Positions 48,480 through 60,774 of a stretch of DNA of 64,000 nt are shown piece after piece. The notes beneath the pieces are model-generated. The model did not search any database. It had not been told where the DNA came from and worked only from the letters and a program-made list of their open reading frames with translations. A program made the translations under genes and the position numbers. This stretch comes from Larix kaempferi. Taxonomy: Eukaryota > Streptophyta > Pinopsida > Pinales > Pinaceae. The first letter of the stretch is position 1. Each line of letters starts with the position of its first letter. The stretch is taken from NCBI GenBank assembly GCA_027924585.1, contig BSBM01000779.1, positions 11,993,001 to 12,057,000 of the forward strand, given 5' to 3'.

Positions 48480-49720
48480 TTTAAACTCATTTAATGTGGT
48501 AATTTTAAGAAAAATGTGTTAATGTATAATGGTAGAATAATCAAATGACTAAAGTTAAATATGTTTAAATTGTGAACATGAATTAAAATATGCAAATAGC
48601 AGCAATAAGTGCAATATGCAATTAGTAAAAAATAATAAGTGGATCATTTATTGGTAGCTTCGTAAGTAATGTTCAACCATATTATTGGACCAATAGATGT
48701 ATTTATAATGCCAATGTGCAATGTTTTATAATGTTTACCAATGTTTTATTAATGATTTTATAAACATTTAATTTATGTAAAGATTATTTTTTAATAATCT
48801 TAATGTTTAATAATGTTATTCAATGTTTAACAATGTTTATTAATGTTTAATAATGTTATTTAACTTGTTTGTACTTTAGTTATTAATGTTATCTAATGTT
48901 TAAGCATGTTTATAAATGTTTAATAATGGTATTTAATTTCTTTAATAATTTTATTTAATGTTTAACAATGGTTATTAATGTTTAATAATATTTATTAACA
49001 ATGCTATTTAATGTATTTCAAATGTATAATGACATTTTTAATTTTTAATGACTTTTAATGTTTTTCTAATGGCATCTTTAATAATGTTATTTAAAATGTT
49101 CTTTAATGTTTAATAACGTCTAATTATGTTAATAATCTTATTTAATGTTTAATGTCTTTCTAATTTGAAATGTTTTATGTGACGTCTTTGTATCGTTACT
49201 TAAGTTATTTTTTTAGTGTTTATTAATGTTTTATCAATCTTTTTGAATATATTTTTAATGTTTTAGAATGTTTCTTAATGTTTATATAATGTTTTCCCAA
49301 TGTTTTTTAATATATTTGTAATGTTTTCTAATGTTTCTTAATGTTAAGTAATGTTTATATAATGTTTTCCTGATGTTTATTAATGTGTACTCTTTTTCAA
49401 ATGTCTAATGACATGTGGAAGAACATTTGAAGCAACAAACAAATGTTTTATGTCAATCTGGAATGTGCTAAGTTTAATCATGGTAATAATGCTAATGTTT
49501 AATGTGTAATGCTAAACTGTTGATGTTGAATGTCTTTCTAAGTTGTAATGCCAACTTAGTGTTTTCAAATGTTTATCAATGGTTGATAAATGTTTTATTA
49601 ATGATTTTATAAACATTAAATTTATGTATAGATTATTTTTTGATAATCTTAATGTTTAATAATGTTATTCAATGTTTATCAATGTTTCTTAATGTTTAGT
49701 AATGTTTAGTACATTGTTCG
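48480..49720. repeat. Degenerate taatgttt low-complexity array
   Basis: About 1.2 kb dominated by variants of taatgtttaataatgttatt, with no constant period and no coding frame. Short islands such as gtggaagaacatt(t/c)gaagcaacaaac recur near 49416 and 49736. A smaller patch of the same words lies near 51530-51670, on the far side of the F-box relic. Confidence 0.85.
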
Positions 49721-50039
49721 AATGTGTAAAGGCATGTGGAAGAACATTCTAAGTAACAAACAAATGTTAATATTAATATTTGAAATTCCATTAACAATTC
49801 GTAGCTTAACAAAAGGTGTAAACACATATGAAAAGAACAAAATATTAATATTTCAAATTCAATTATCAATTCACAACTTAAGAAAAAGTGTTTAACCATA
49901 TAATTTGAGAAATAATGAAGAGATGAAAACAACTCAGTCAAAAACATATTAGTAAAAAAATTTTGCGATATTTTCAAAGACCAATCCACAAAGAAGAAAG
50001 TAAGAGAGAAAGATGTTCCATCAATATTAAAAAATATAT

Positions 50040-51272
50040 TTATTTACTTACATGGTTCAAAGTTGAAAAAACTTTGAACAATCATTTAGCCAAAGCAAGG
50101 AAGGGAATGTTAGATTTAGAGTCAAGACCTGGGGATATAGGGAAAAAATTCCCACTAAGAATGAAATCAGTATAGGTATGGTCTTTGGCCATCGGAAGAT
50201 GAATATATCTAGATAGTGATAAGGGATCAACCCCAACATATTTTGTTGTCTGACTTGTTAAATGATAATATAGCAAAGATCTTTGAGATAAATTGCACAT
50301 CAGTATCATGTTTCCAATTGCACGGAAAGGAAGATATCCACTGCACTTGTTGTTAATATCAGATGTGAGATCTTCCAAAAGATTCCAACTCAATCCGGTA
50401 CCATCTTCCCAATATCCATTTCTGTGTTTTGGAGGGCACTTAAGACGATCAAAATCTGGTATGATAGTACAAGACCAAACAACTGTGTAATGGTTATGTA
50501 CAATCCATAACAATCGATTTTCATGAAGTGTTAGGCACATAGATCCCTTACTAAATGCACAATGTACAAAATGGATACTCCATTTGTTATTCTTGATATC
50601 AAGAGAAAAAAACCTGTGCTTGATTCTTGGTTATCCACCAGAGAACATCTCAGCATGTAACCAATATATTTTTTCCTTATAGAATACCACATCCCCGAGA
50701 GTTGCGGGTTCTGCATCATAGAAGTCTATAGTTGTCCGTGTCGTATTAATACTGCTACAAACACTATATCTTGACACACGATCTTCATCAAAAGTGTGTT
50801 TGAGTTGTATCCAATCATATTTGTGTTCACTAATATTACTCAAGATGGTGAAGAAACCAAAATACCCTATTTCAATACAACCTATGAATGTGCAGACTTT
50901 GGTAAAAGGGTTCAAGACATAATATTCTCAACATGATGGATTTGGACCAGGGACAGATAACAAAAGGAAACCACAGGAACGTTCAATGGTATACATTGGG
51001 TATGGGAAAGGGATACAAAGATCCGATAGCACACCTTTGATATTAATGTATGAACATATGGAATGATTTGGATATGGATTCCATTCATCAATAAAGAAAT
51101 CAATTTCTTCTCTGCAATTTATGTGACGTCTTTGAATAAGATGATGGTTGCGTATTATTAGATTCCACATCTTCGACAAAGTTTGAAACCGAAGCAAAGC
51201 CGAGAGAGGGAGCCACATAAATATCAATTAAAGCAACTCAACCGAAAAGAAACTCCATATAGTTGGATCCAT
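50040..51272 (-). pseudogene. F-box protein gene broken by stops only
   Basis: ATG at 51272, 410 codons, one reading frame throughout. The N-terminus (MDPTIWSFFSVELL, stop, LIFMWLPLSALLRFQ ... KMWNLII) has the spacing of a plant F-box, which binds SKP1 in SCF ubiquitin ligases. Downstream, EYYVLNPFTKVC and WNLLEDLTSD are like the repeat region of F-box/FBA or kelch proteins that bind substrate. In-frame stops: TAA 51228-51230, TGA 50928-50930, TAA 50631-50633 and TGA 50082-50084, with no frameshift. The GTAAGT after the last residues (near 50050) could be a splice donor. The C-terminal part has an inverted copy at 30120-30725, which keeps CGA at the fourth stop. It is probably dead. Confidence 0.75.
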
Positions 51273-51499
51273 ATCGAATGTACTATACATTGCAAAAAAC
51301 AAAAGAGTTAATAATAGAAAAATATTTGTATATGGCAAAAAAAACAAAGTGTATTTAAGAAGGAAGTATGTAATAATACTTAGAAAACAACCACAAATGT
51401 ATATAGTTATATAAATAAAAATTAAACATTGTGCGAATTTCGGAAGTAAAATCACATGTTTTAAGGCTAAGCAAAGGTTTCATTTTTTAGCCCACCCCT

Positions 51500-54400
51500 T
51501 GTAACAATAATCTTTAAGCATATTATTGGACCAATAGTCATATTTCTAATGCAAATGTGGAATGTTTAATAATGGCATTGTGTAATCTGTTAAGTTTAAC
51601 GAAGCTAATAATGCTAATGTCTAATGTGTAATGCTAAACTATTCATGTGTAATGTATTTCTAAGTTGTACTGGAATCTGTTTGTATTAAAAATGCCACAA
51701 ATATTTTTACTATATCACTTAAATAATAAACACACTTACCAGGCCTTCCTCATTTTTCAATCTTAACACCAACTATCCTCATTTCAATATTGTGCGGTAA
51801 TCAAGTCCATTTCCTCCTCTCATATCTATTTTGTAATGCATTTCTTTCATAACTAACAGAAATATATATGTCATTTATATAAAGCCCATCTTTGAAATAA
51901 CATCAATCCATGATCCCACTATGACTTCAAAATCATATGGTTGATTATAATTTGGCTATTTTTTTACTATACTTGACTTTGACTATAATCCCACTATTGT
52001 TTGATTATAATTCCACTACTCTTTAACTATAAAATAAATATCAATTTTGTAAAACACATCTATAATAATATGTTTAAAAGGCGATATTATTACTTCATAA
52101 TAATAATGTTAACACTCTATAATAACATTATTAATATTGATGTTATTGTTTTTTTAATGTCATTATTAATATTTTTATTAATAATACTGATGTTATAATA
52201 ATAATAATAATAATAATAATATTCTTATTAATATCTTAAATCCCTAGCATAGTAATATAAAACTTAGTAATATATGAGAATCCATAGCTCCTAGGTATCT
52301 CTAACAATTTGATATGTATTGATTTTAATATGAAAGTAATGGTGTTATTGTAATAGTATAATGGTGTTAGAATCTATGTGTTGTTGAATCGTATAATGGT
52401 ATTAGAATCTATGTATTATGCAATCTTTAGATTGATTTTATTATTGACATATATTAATATCTTTTAATAAATTTATATTGAATTTGATATTACTATTAAG
52501 TCATCATTGATTTTTATAATTAATTTTAAAAATTATATAGTTGATTTTTTATTTATTTAATTTTATAAATAATATAAATTTACAAATTCTTTTATAAAAT
52601 TATTTTAATTTTTAATAAAAATAAATTTATTTATATGAAACAACATATATTTACACAACAAACATACTAATTAAAATTTATTTATATGAAACAACATATA
52701 TTAGAATGATAACACGATAGGAAGACAATAAGCGTTGTTTTTTTATGAGGCTATAATTTGAAGCACTAAATTACAATAAGACAAACTAATACTTGCGAGT
52801 TTGCACCTTGGCTGTTTGCATGAGAATACTTTAACTTCATGTACTAAAACACTGCAGGCCAATAAACATCTACCAAAAATCTGAACTAAACTGTTGTTCA
52901 AGCAACACATGCATTACTATACATGATATTAAATACAATATGAAACTAATGTGTGGCCAATGGTGATCAACCACTATATATATGTTTATATAGCATTAAT
53001 TAAAGAATAGTATATTAATTGATAAAAATATATGTTGAAATAACATTTAAAATTGCAAGCCCATATAACATAGAATAGATGGTGAATAGATATAATATTA
53101 AGGCACTCCTTCTATTAAGTAACTTGTTAAATTATTTATTTGTAAAAAATTAAAATCTTGAAAAATAATAAAAATAAATATTTACACAACAAACATAATA
53201 ATTAAACACTTATTTTACATTAAGTTACCATATAAAATCCATCTAAAATTTTAAACATTTTTATTTATAAATATTAAAACATATATTTTATTTCTAAATA
53301 TTTTTTTTAATTTTTAAGAAATTTCAAACAATATCTAATCATATTTATTTTTCTTAAATCCAAGGATCCAAATGTTAAATGTTGTACTATTATTAAAAAA
53401 AACATATTCAATACTAATTTAATACAATAAAATAAATCAATTTATATAAAAAAAATACAAAAAATTTCTAATTTTTTTTTTAATTTTTAAGAAATTTCAA
53501 ACAATATTTAATCACCTTTTTTTTTTCTTAAATCCAATGGTTCTAAATGTTAATTATTTTACTATTATAAAAAAATATATTCAATATTATTTTAATACAA
53601 TGAAAATTAGCATGTCCTCGATAAAATAAATATGAATTAGAATTATTATAACATTTTATATAATTTAATTTAATTACCATGTTCTCAATAAAATAATTGT
53701 GAATTGGAATTGTCATAATATTATATATATAATTTATAGATTTTTGAAAAAGAAAAGTATTTCTATTTGAAATTTTATTAACTTAAAACAATACATTATA
53801 ATTTAAACGTAATTATATAAACAATTAATTTAATACCTTCAACTTAAACAATACACTCATTAAAACATTAAAATAAATATGAATAATATTTAATAACCCT
53901 ACTCATTATATTGTATTTTACTTAAATCATGTATTGATCTTTAAAAAAAACTTTTGATAATCTCTTACGTGTTTTCCCAATATGTTATGTAAATCTAAGA
54001 GACTCTATGCCATGATAATCATTTTTCCAACATGGTGTTTCATCGTAAAGTGCAGAATACCTTGGATGCATACATGAGTAAATAGGTATGTGCATGAATT
54101 AGAAGATAGTGATAATTATTCATAACTCTAGGCTACGTCAACGGCTTAAAGTTTTTCAATGTTTGGTGAGTTTTTATTATATCTATTGATTTCGGTCTTC
54201 TCATGATGATATTCTAGTCAAACATTGTATGCTAGTGTAGTAAAGTTAGTTTTAAATGGTAGTCATAAATTTAAAGAATAATAACAAAATGTGTTTGTGA
54301 ATAAGAGATCAATGAAGGTTATAATTTATAAGGAAAGGGTGTTAATGAAATATATGAAGTATTAGCATAAACACAATAAAACAAATATATTAAAGATTTT

Positions 54401-54900
54401 GATGGCAAGGAAGGTTGAGAAGTTTAATTTGAAAGAAATAAGTTTATACGAGATTAACTTAGTGGTACAACAACACGAGAAAGTAGATAAATAAATAAAT
54501 TGTTTAGTGGTGGAATTCAAATTTTTATTACAAAACCCTAACAACAATTCAATCTATGAATTCGATAGCCTAATGTTTAAATATATTTTAATTACTTTTT
54601 ATTACGAAACCGTAAAGATAATTAAACATCGTCGTTACATTGTAAAACAACCATGCGGTAAGAATTTTTAGGACACCTCTACACGACGCGTAGATATCGC
54701 TGAGTTCCACTTGCAGCATGATCTTCTCTATGAGGTTTACCTGCACGTTTGCCCAAGACTTTTTTATAAGTAGATATCCGTCACATGATTTAAATTTGGT
54801 TGATGGGATGAACATGACAGAACCTAATAAAAAACAGAATAGCATAGAAGTCATGGTTGGCAGTTCCACATTGCGCTTTGAGCGGTTTACAAAACCATTT
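51500..54900. repeat. AT-rich intergenic DNA with local duplications
   Basis: Extremely AT-rich. A block of about 140-175 bp containing aatttttaagaaatttcaaa and cttaaatccaa(g/t)g is duplicated in tandem at about 53310-53440 and 53475-53610. tttatttatatgaaacaaca is duplicated near 52627 and 52677. A pure taa/aat run lies near 52196-52225. No gene was seen. Confidence 0.75.
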
Positions 54901-55019
54901 TTCCACATGTAGATGTATCACAAAAGGACGCGTGTGACAGTGGTTTCATACAACAACCACCCATCGTTGTTTTCTTTCGTGCATGTAGACTATGCGGGAT
55001 GAACCGAGAACTGTCGATC

Positions 55020-55735
55020 CCTTCTTTATGGCTCTTGCAACGGCGGAGATGATACAAAAAACAATCAACGGTGATCGTCGAGCGTCGCACCATTAGCCAT
55101 GGCACGTGGCAGATGTAGAGGCAGGTGGGAAATGCATCCACTTGTTTGATGATGATCAGGCGGTAGAGGGATGTAATATGGGCGATCAAAGGATGAGATC
55201 GTCTCCATATCGTGGAAAGTGCACACTCGGTAAAGCGGAAGGTGGTCGCAGAGGCGAAACCACCTTAACAGATGTCAATTTCTAGTTGATCTGCATGGAC
55301 TTGTGAGTGGGAAAGAAAACCGCTGTTAAAGGTCGTGGATACCACCAAAGAGGTAAAGGACACGTGATCTAATGGCCTCAATTTCAACACATGCGATCAA
55401 TGGCTGAAAATAGGGCACGTTTGGAAAGTTGCAAGAAAGATAAGGGAAAAAAGTCCATATAAAATAAAAAGGGAATTCAAAATCGACATATTTTCTATGT
55501 GTCGCTGTTCTCAGAAGCTTCGAAGACCAGTGGAAACTTCTAGTCGCAGCAGAAGAATAAAGAACGTGTCTACAACACATAGGGTCTGGTGACCTGGCTT
55601 GTATATTTCAAAGAAATTTGTTTTTAAAAGGAGTTTAAATGGAAACTGTGCATGATGCAGACCCCTTTATAGCTAAAGACGCCCTAAAAGACAGGGATGT
55701 AGATGTTTATGATACCCTAATTAGGTTGTCAGTCG
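55020..55735 (+). repeat. Left inverted arm of the 55-62.7 kb element
   Basis: Reverse-complement match to 61885-62703. It includes ttgcaagaaagataaggg, agaataaagaacgtgtctac and gggtctggtgac, and continues through the ATG at 55639 to about codon 33 of the long reading frame (gataccctaattaggtt). The arms are diverged, with several indels. Confidence 0.85.
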
Positions 55736-58700
55736 CTGAAATTAAACTTAAACTGACAAAATTACTTGAAGAAGGTTTAGACGTTCATAGAATTCACCAG
55801 TCCTCCCTGTTGTCTTTTTGCCCAAACCAAACCCCGTCTTTTCTAGAGTTTGTATCGTGGTGTGTTGTTAATTACTCTAGAGACGAGAGGACTATCTTAA
55901 ATGGTCATAAAACCAGAGTTGTCTACAAAATAGAACCCTTAATTGTAATGGAAGCCCTAGACATTAAGTTATCGCAAACCCTTCAACCTGAAAGTTTTTT
56001 CGAGAGCTCCATTATCAATTATTACCGTCAAGCCCTTCCAGAGAGTAAAGAAAAATTTCTGTCCACCTGCATTAAACAAGAATTGAGCATTTCCGATGTC
56101 CCTTACCCTATAGATGTTTCTTTATTTAACGAGAACAACCAACTAGTTTTGTCATTGTTGGCTTTAGTTTTAGGGTTTGATACAGACATGTATGTGAGCA
56201 AATTTCAATTGAGCCTTTTGTATAGAATGAGTACGAGTCTGCCGGGAATTGATGAAAGTCAAATTCCCCGGCTAAACTTTGAAGAGTTCCTGGCTGAAAA
56301 AATCCACTGCCAGATGGCCAATTTCCCTGCGCTCAGACATTTCAGGTTTTAGTCACATTTGATGAAAATGGTCATGATGGCCAATCACGAAGAGTTACAT
56401 TTTCCAGAGATAATTTTCACGAGTCCATTAGCAAATAATATGCTCAATTATATAAATTATATGCTCTTCGAAGTTTACAGGATGATTTTTGGAGAAAAGA
56501 TGCCCAGAGTTTTGCCAGAGATGCAAACCTCTATGCAGTTAAGTGCAGAATTTGTTGTAGGGGATTGGTTCTTGTTGAAAGATAGTATAGTGATTAGGTT
56601 ATATGGTTTCAAACATAAACCTTATATTTTACTGGCATTTCTTACTGTGAGGGTTTTCGCCCTTGAATTTCTCAGGAAGAAATTGATTGTGGAAGACAAT
56701 AATTTCTTGCACTTCAAACAAGCTACAGACATTAAATATCCATTTACAGTTGGCCCTTTCACTGTAAAGAACAAAAATGCTATTATCTATATAGAAAAAT
56801 TATTGAAAGAAATGGAGTTCGAAGCGGATGTAGCTATTGAATATGATCCTTTACACATCATATCAAAATGAAGAGTAAGCCATCGCATCAAAGCACTGGA
56901 TCATCAAGAGATTGATGGAATGTCTGACAGAGCGAACTGGTTAGAATACGAGGAAAATAAAGAAATAATCCCTGCTTCTAAAGGGAAGGAAATGGTACTC
57001 ACAGATGCAATGACAAAAACCGAAAACATGATGGATACTGAGGTGGTCGGGTCTAAAATGGCAGAAACCGAAAACATGATGGATACTGAGGTGGTTGGGT
57101 CTAAAATGGTAGAAACCGAAAACATGATGGATACTGAGGTGGTCGGGTCTAAAATGGCAGAAACTGAAAACATGTTGGATACTGAGGTGGTTGGGTCTAA
57201 AACGACAGAAACTGAGTACATGATGGATACTGTGGTGGTTGGGTCTAAAAGAACTCTCCAAGACATAGTCGACCTTGAAAGTGAAGAAGGAGGAAAAGTA
57301 AAAAAGTCAAAGGTGGACGGGCAGCAGGAACTGATGGCATTTATGGAGGATGAAAGAAAACCTGAAATCAAAATACCAGAAGTCACAGTGAATGAATATA
57401 CTCTTCAAGAAGCCCAAATGGAAGAAGAGGTAAAAAGACCCCGCAATATAATGGATGTTTTTGATGAACATAGTCAGAATAAGCAAGAATCATCCCGGCA
57501 CACTAGTCAATTATTTCCAAAACTTAGAGCTTTATCCAGTACAGAAGTTAATTTATTTACAAGCAGAAATGTCAAAGAGAATTCTCTAAAATTATCAGTT
57601 GTTACCAAGGATAAAATTTCAGAAATGAAATTTGATTTGACAAATATTAATGCTCCAGATAAGATTATGCTACATAGACAAACTACAGAATTTATATATG
57701 TAGAGTATTTGGAAGCAATCGTGAAAGTTGACAAGTTAAGGGATATAGCAAAGAAATTACATAATTAGCTGAGACAAGAAAAAACAGAGAATAAATCACG
57801 ACAACATTAAATCAAAAAATTACAGTTAGATTCGGTGAATAAAGAGGGAGGCGAAGGAAAAAAATTACTTAAGGAAAAAGATAGCATGATTGAAAAGTTA
57901 AAAAAGAGATTGAAGATCTTAGAAACTCAACTTATTCAAGGACCCAAACTGACCATACTAGAGAAAGAAAAAGAAGAGCTATCAGATGAAGTAAAAAATG
58001 TCACTGCAAAAATGTTGAAACTCACTGAGGAAAACACTTATTGGGAGAAAGAGAAGATTTATCTAGTAAAGAAATTGGAAGATGTAAGGAGAAAGTTATC
58101 AGACTTAGGTCAACAGCATGCACATACAGGTCTAGTTGGAGAAGAAAATGGAGCAGATAGTCTCTTACAAGCTATGTCACAGATAAGTCTAAAGGATGTT
58201 GAAATCAAAGAGATGAAAAACCAATTGCAAAGGATGAAGGAAGAAAATGAAATGAAACAGAAAGAAATTAAAACTTTACAAGGAAAAAATCAAGAATTAC
58301 TTGATAATAACAAAACGTTGGCAGCTCATGTAACAGGACAAGCTACGATGCAAGGGTGTAAGCATTTGGTATGGGACCAAATTATAAAAGAAGCTGAAAC
58401 ATTGAGGCCATATCTTGATTATATGAGAGTTAAAGAGAAGGTGGTGCAAGATGCCTTTGAAAGTTGCAAAGCAATAAGCGAAAATCTGCATAGAAAACCA
58501 AAGGAAACTGCACAGAATGAAATTACATTGCTAAATGGTCTAACAGAAGCAGATTTAACAGTGATGAACATAAATAACAGGATTGCAGTTATCACATGGG
58601 CGAGAATGATTGTTGGGAAATATACACATGTTGAAAATGTTGAAGCCACAGCTGGAGAAATAATAAATCAAGTGGTCAAATTTAAAAGGTTATTTGAAAA

Positions 58701-59043
58701 TTTGATTGTCAAAGGATTGCCTTCTTTCTGGGATGCAAAGCGGGACTTGATTCCTCAGAATGATTATAAAATGTTATTATTTGACATTTGGATAAATCAT
58801 GAGAAATTCCAACATCTGGATCATTTGCTTACAGGAAAGATTTTAATGGAAAAAATGGCAGAAGACTTTGAAATTTTAAATCAGATAGCTTCAATTGGCG
58901 AAAAATTCCCTCCTGTATCTTACAAAAATCACATCGAGATGCGGGTCCTGGTGAAGGAAATGACCTGCTATGATCTACCCACGGCCGACCAATGGAGTTA
59001 CATAGACAAGTATGGAAGACAAAAGTACTCACTTCATACCTAA
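55639..59043 (+). pseudogene. 1134-codon unrecognised gene broken by four in-frame stops, no frameshift
   Basis: A single plus frame runs from ATG 55639 to TAA 59041-59043. Stops interrupt it at 56350 (TAG, codon 238), 56869 (TGA, 411), 57766 (TAG, 710) and 57808 (TAA, 724). Each can derive from CAG, CGA, CAG and CAA by one C-to-T change. Codons 1-430 look globular (FLEFVSWCVVNYSRDER, then VVGDWFLLKD). Codons about 460-538 hold five 16-residue repeats. A Lys/Glu-rich linker follows, then a long coiled coil at about 735-900 (MIEKLKKRLKILETQL and similar heptads), and an alpha-rich C-terminal domain at 900-1134 with conserved-looking Trp residues. I recognise no family. The layout of globular head, coiled coil and tail resembles multi-copy plant transposon-associated proteins, but that is a guess. 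The first ~33 codons belong to the inverted arm. Confidence 0.7.
57016..57250 (+). repeat. 48-bp in-frame tandem repeat, five copies
   Basis: Encodes TENMMDTEVVGSKMAE five times with minor changes (MLD, TVV, KTT). The sequence is acidic. It lies within the 1134-codon frame and keeps frame because 48 is a multiple of three. Confidence 0.95.
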
Positions 59044-59709
59044 AGATGCATTTGGAATTTTTTCCAAGTGGCAAACAATGATATTTTTATTTTTCAAAAT
59101 TTGTAATATTGTTTAAAGACTTTTTAGTTAAGACATTTCTAGTTATTAGTTAAAAGAAGTAGTTATGTTATGCTTCTTCCCAATTTTGTATAAAAGACAA
59201 TGTGAAACATTTTTGAAGGGTTTGGAAACCTTTTGAGAGACAATAAGTTTTTGAGGTCAATACCTATCTTTTGAGACCAAAGATTCATGTGTTAATCATT
59301 TTTACAGTCTGTCTTTTCCTTATATTTATATGTGCATGTTTATCTTCTTTGTCACATCTTCCATTAAGTTTTCATACTAGTTATGCCTCAATTTATCGCA
59401 TTTAAGTATTCATTTATTTCTCCAAAGTTAACAATGGATTCATCCTAGTTCGATGGCCGTTGTTGATGGATTGTCATTATCTCTTTCTATACCACCTGCA
59501 AAATTAAATTGACTGTGACATGATAACTGTCTTGCATTTTATATATTTTCCATATATGTTTAGCCTTTTATATATTTGCCATAAGTTAACATTACAGATA
59601 TATATGCATTGAGTTCTTCTTATTGACCAAGACATTCATATAAGTATTGGACTATATTTTGCTCCTATATTTCAAATAAAAAGTAAATATAAACACTGAA
59701 TTGTAGCAG
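59044..59709. other. 3' flank of the long frame, non-coding
   Basis: AT-rich, with a near-duplicated cttttgagac phrase at about 59231 and 59267. Nothing coding was seen until the exon at 59710. Confidence 0.5.
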
Positions 59710-59796
59710 GAATTTCTTGAAGGAGCCTATGAAGGATACTTTCGCTCAGCGGGCATAGATTGTGACCAAAAATTTGCAGACAAACACATTTCGAAG
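59710..59796 (+). pseudogene. Captured single exon of an unrecognised gene
   Basis: 87 bp exactly, 29 codons, between a tgtagcag acceptor and a gtagg donor. It reads EFLEGAYEGYFRSAGIDCDQ plus nine more residues, open and phase 0 on both sides. No neighbouring exon of the same gene was found, which fits transposon capture of a gene piece. I cannot name the family. Confidence 0.45.
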
Positions 59797-60774
59797 GTAG
59801 GAAAACGTATATACAAATTCTAACCTAGATGGATAACAACAATTAGGTCAAAAACCTTGAACTTCAAGCCCTAATAGGACAGATAGGGCAAACATAGGCC
59901 GAATAAATCAAAAGATCTTGATGATCTAGGATAAATCAAAATATAGTCAATATAAAAAAGTTTTCCATAAAGGGCAATCCATATGTGATCAATTTCCATA
60001 TAAATGAAAAGATAGTCAAGATCTCAACTATGCAGCACTACAGGATTTTGAAGTTCAGAAAGGATTAGAAATGATGCACCTACTGATGCTGGTGTTGATG
60101 CTGGTGCTGCTAGTGATACTGCTGCTGGTGAGGATATTGTGCTGCTGTGCCACGGTTTTAAAGGAGAGTGTGCGAACAGTAAAGGGCAGGGAGGCGTTAC
60201 AAAGAATGGATGGACCGGTTTGAATGCAACGCGTCCATCCATCCATAATGTATAGTAACCGCTACTGCAAGAAGGTGTTTTCACAGGGAAGTATTCTATG
60301 TTGCAACAAAGCCGTTGTCATATTGCAACAGATTCGTTTTCTATGTTGATACATTTACATGTTCATTCACTGTCTTATTAATCACTATCTTACTAATCAC
60401 TATCAACAAAGCCGTTACTTGTTCTATGTTCATTCACTATCTTATTAATCACTATATTATTATTCAGTGTGCATTAAACATTATATTTTACTGCACATTA
60501 TCATAGAAAATGTATCCGTGAGGGAAGGGTTGGCTATCTCGTGTTCTTGATTTTTCAAATCAAGACTGTATCCCTGAGGGAAGTGACCCGCCCGCCCCCA
60601 AAATTTGGTCTTCGTGTGTCCGTGAAGGAAGTGACTATACATAACTATGAAAAGTCCATTAAAACTGGTACTGCTAGTTTTACAACATATATTCAAATCG
60701 AAAATGAGAATCATTCATCTCTTCTATTGCATTACATCTTGGCAATGGGAAACGAGAATCATTCATTCATCTGC
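59797..60774. other. Spacer between captured exons
   Basis: No clear gene. 60060-60180 holds gatgctggtgttgatgctgg-type low complexity, which reads as a short Ala/Ser/Thr run on minus. 60350-60450 carries a duplicated phrase, cactatcttattaatcacta. 60510-60640 repeats (c/g)gtgagggaag three times. Confidence 0.4.

Noticed and set aside
55639-59043. Stop-codon reassignment or programmed readthrough in the long frame
   Set aside because: All three stop codons occur, neighbouring relics also carry stops, and the gag frame uses normal termination. Decay is simpler.
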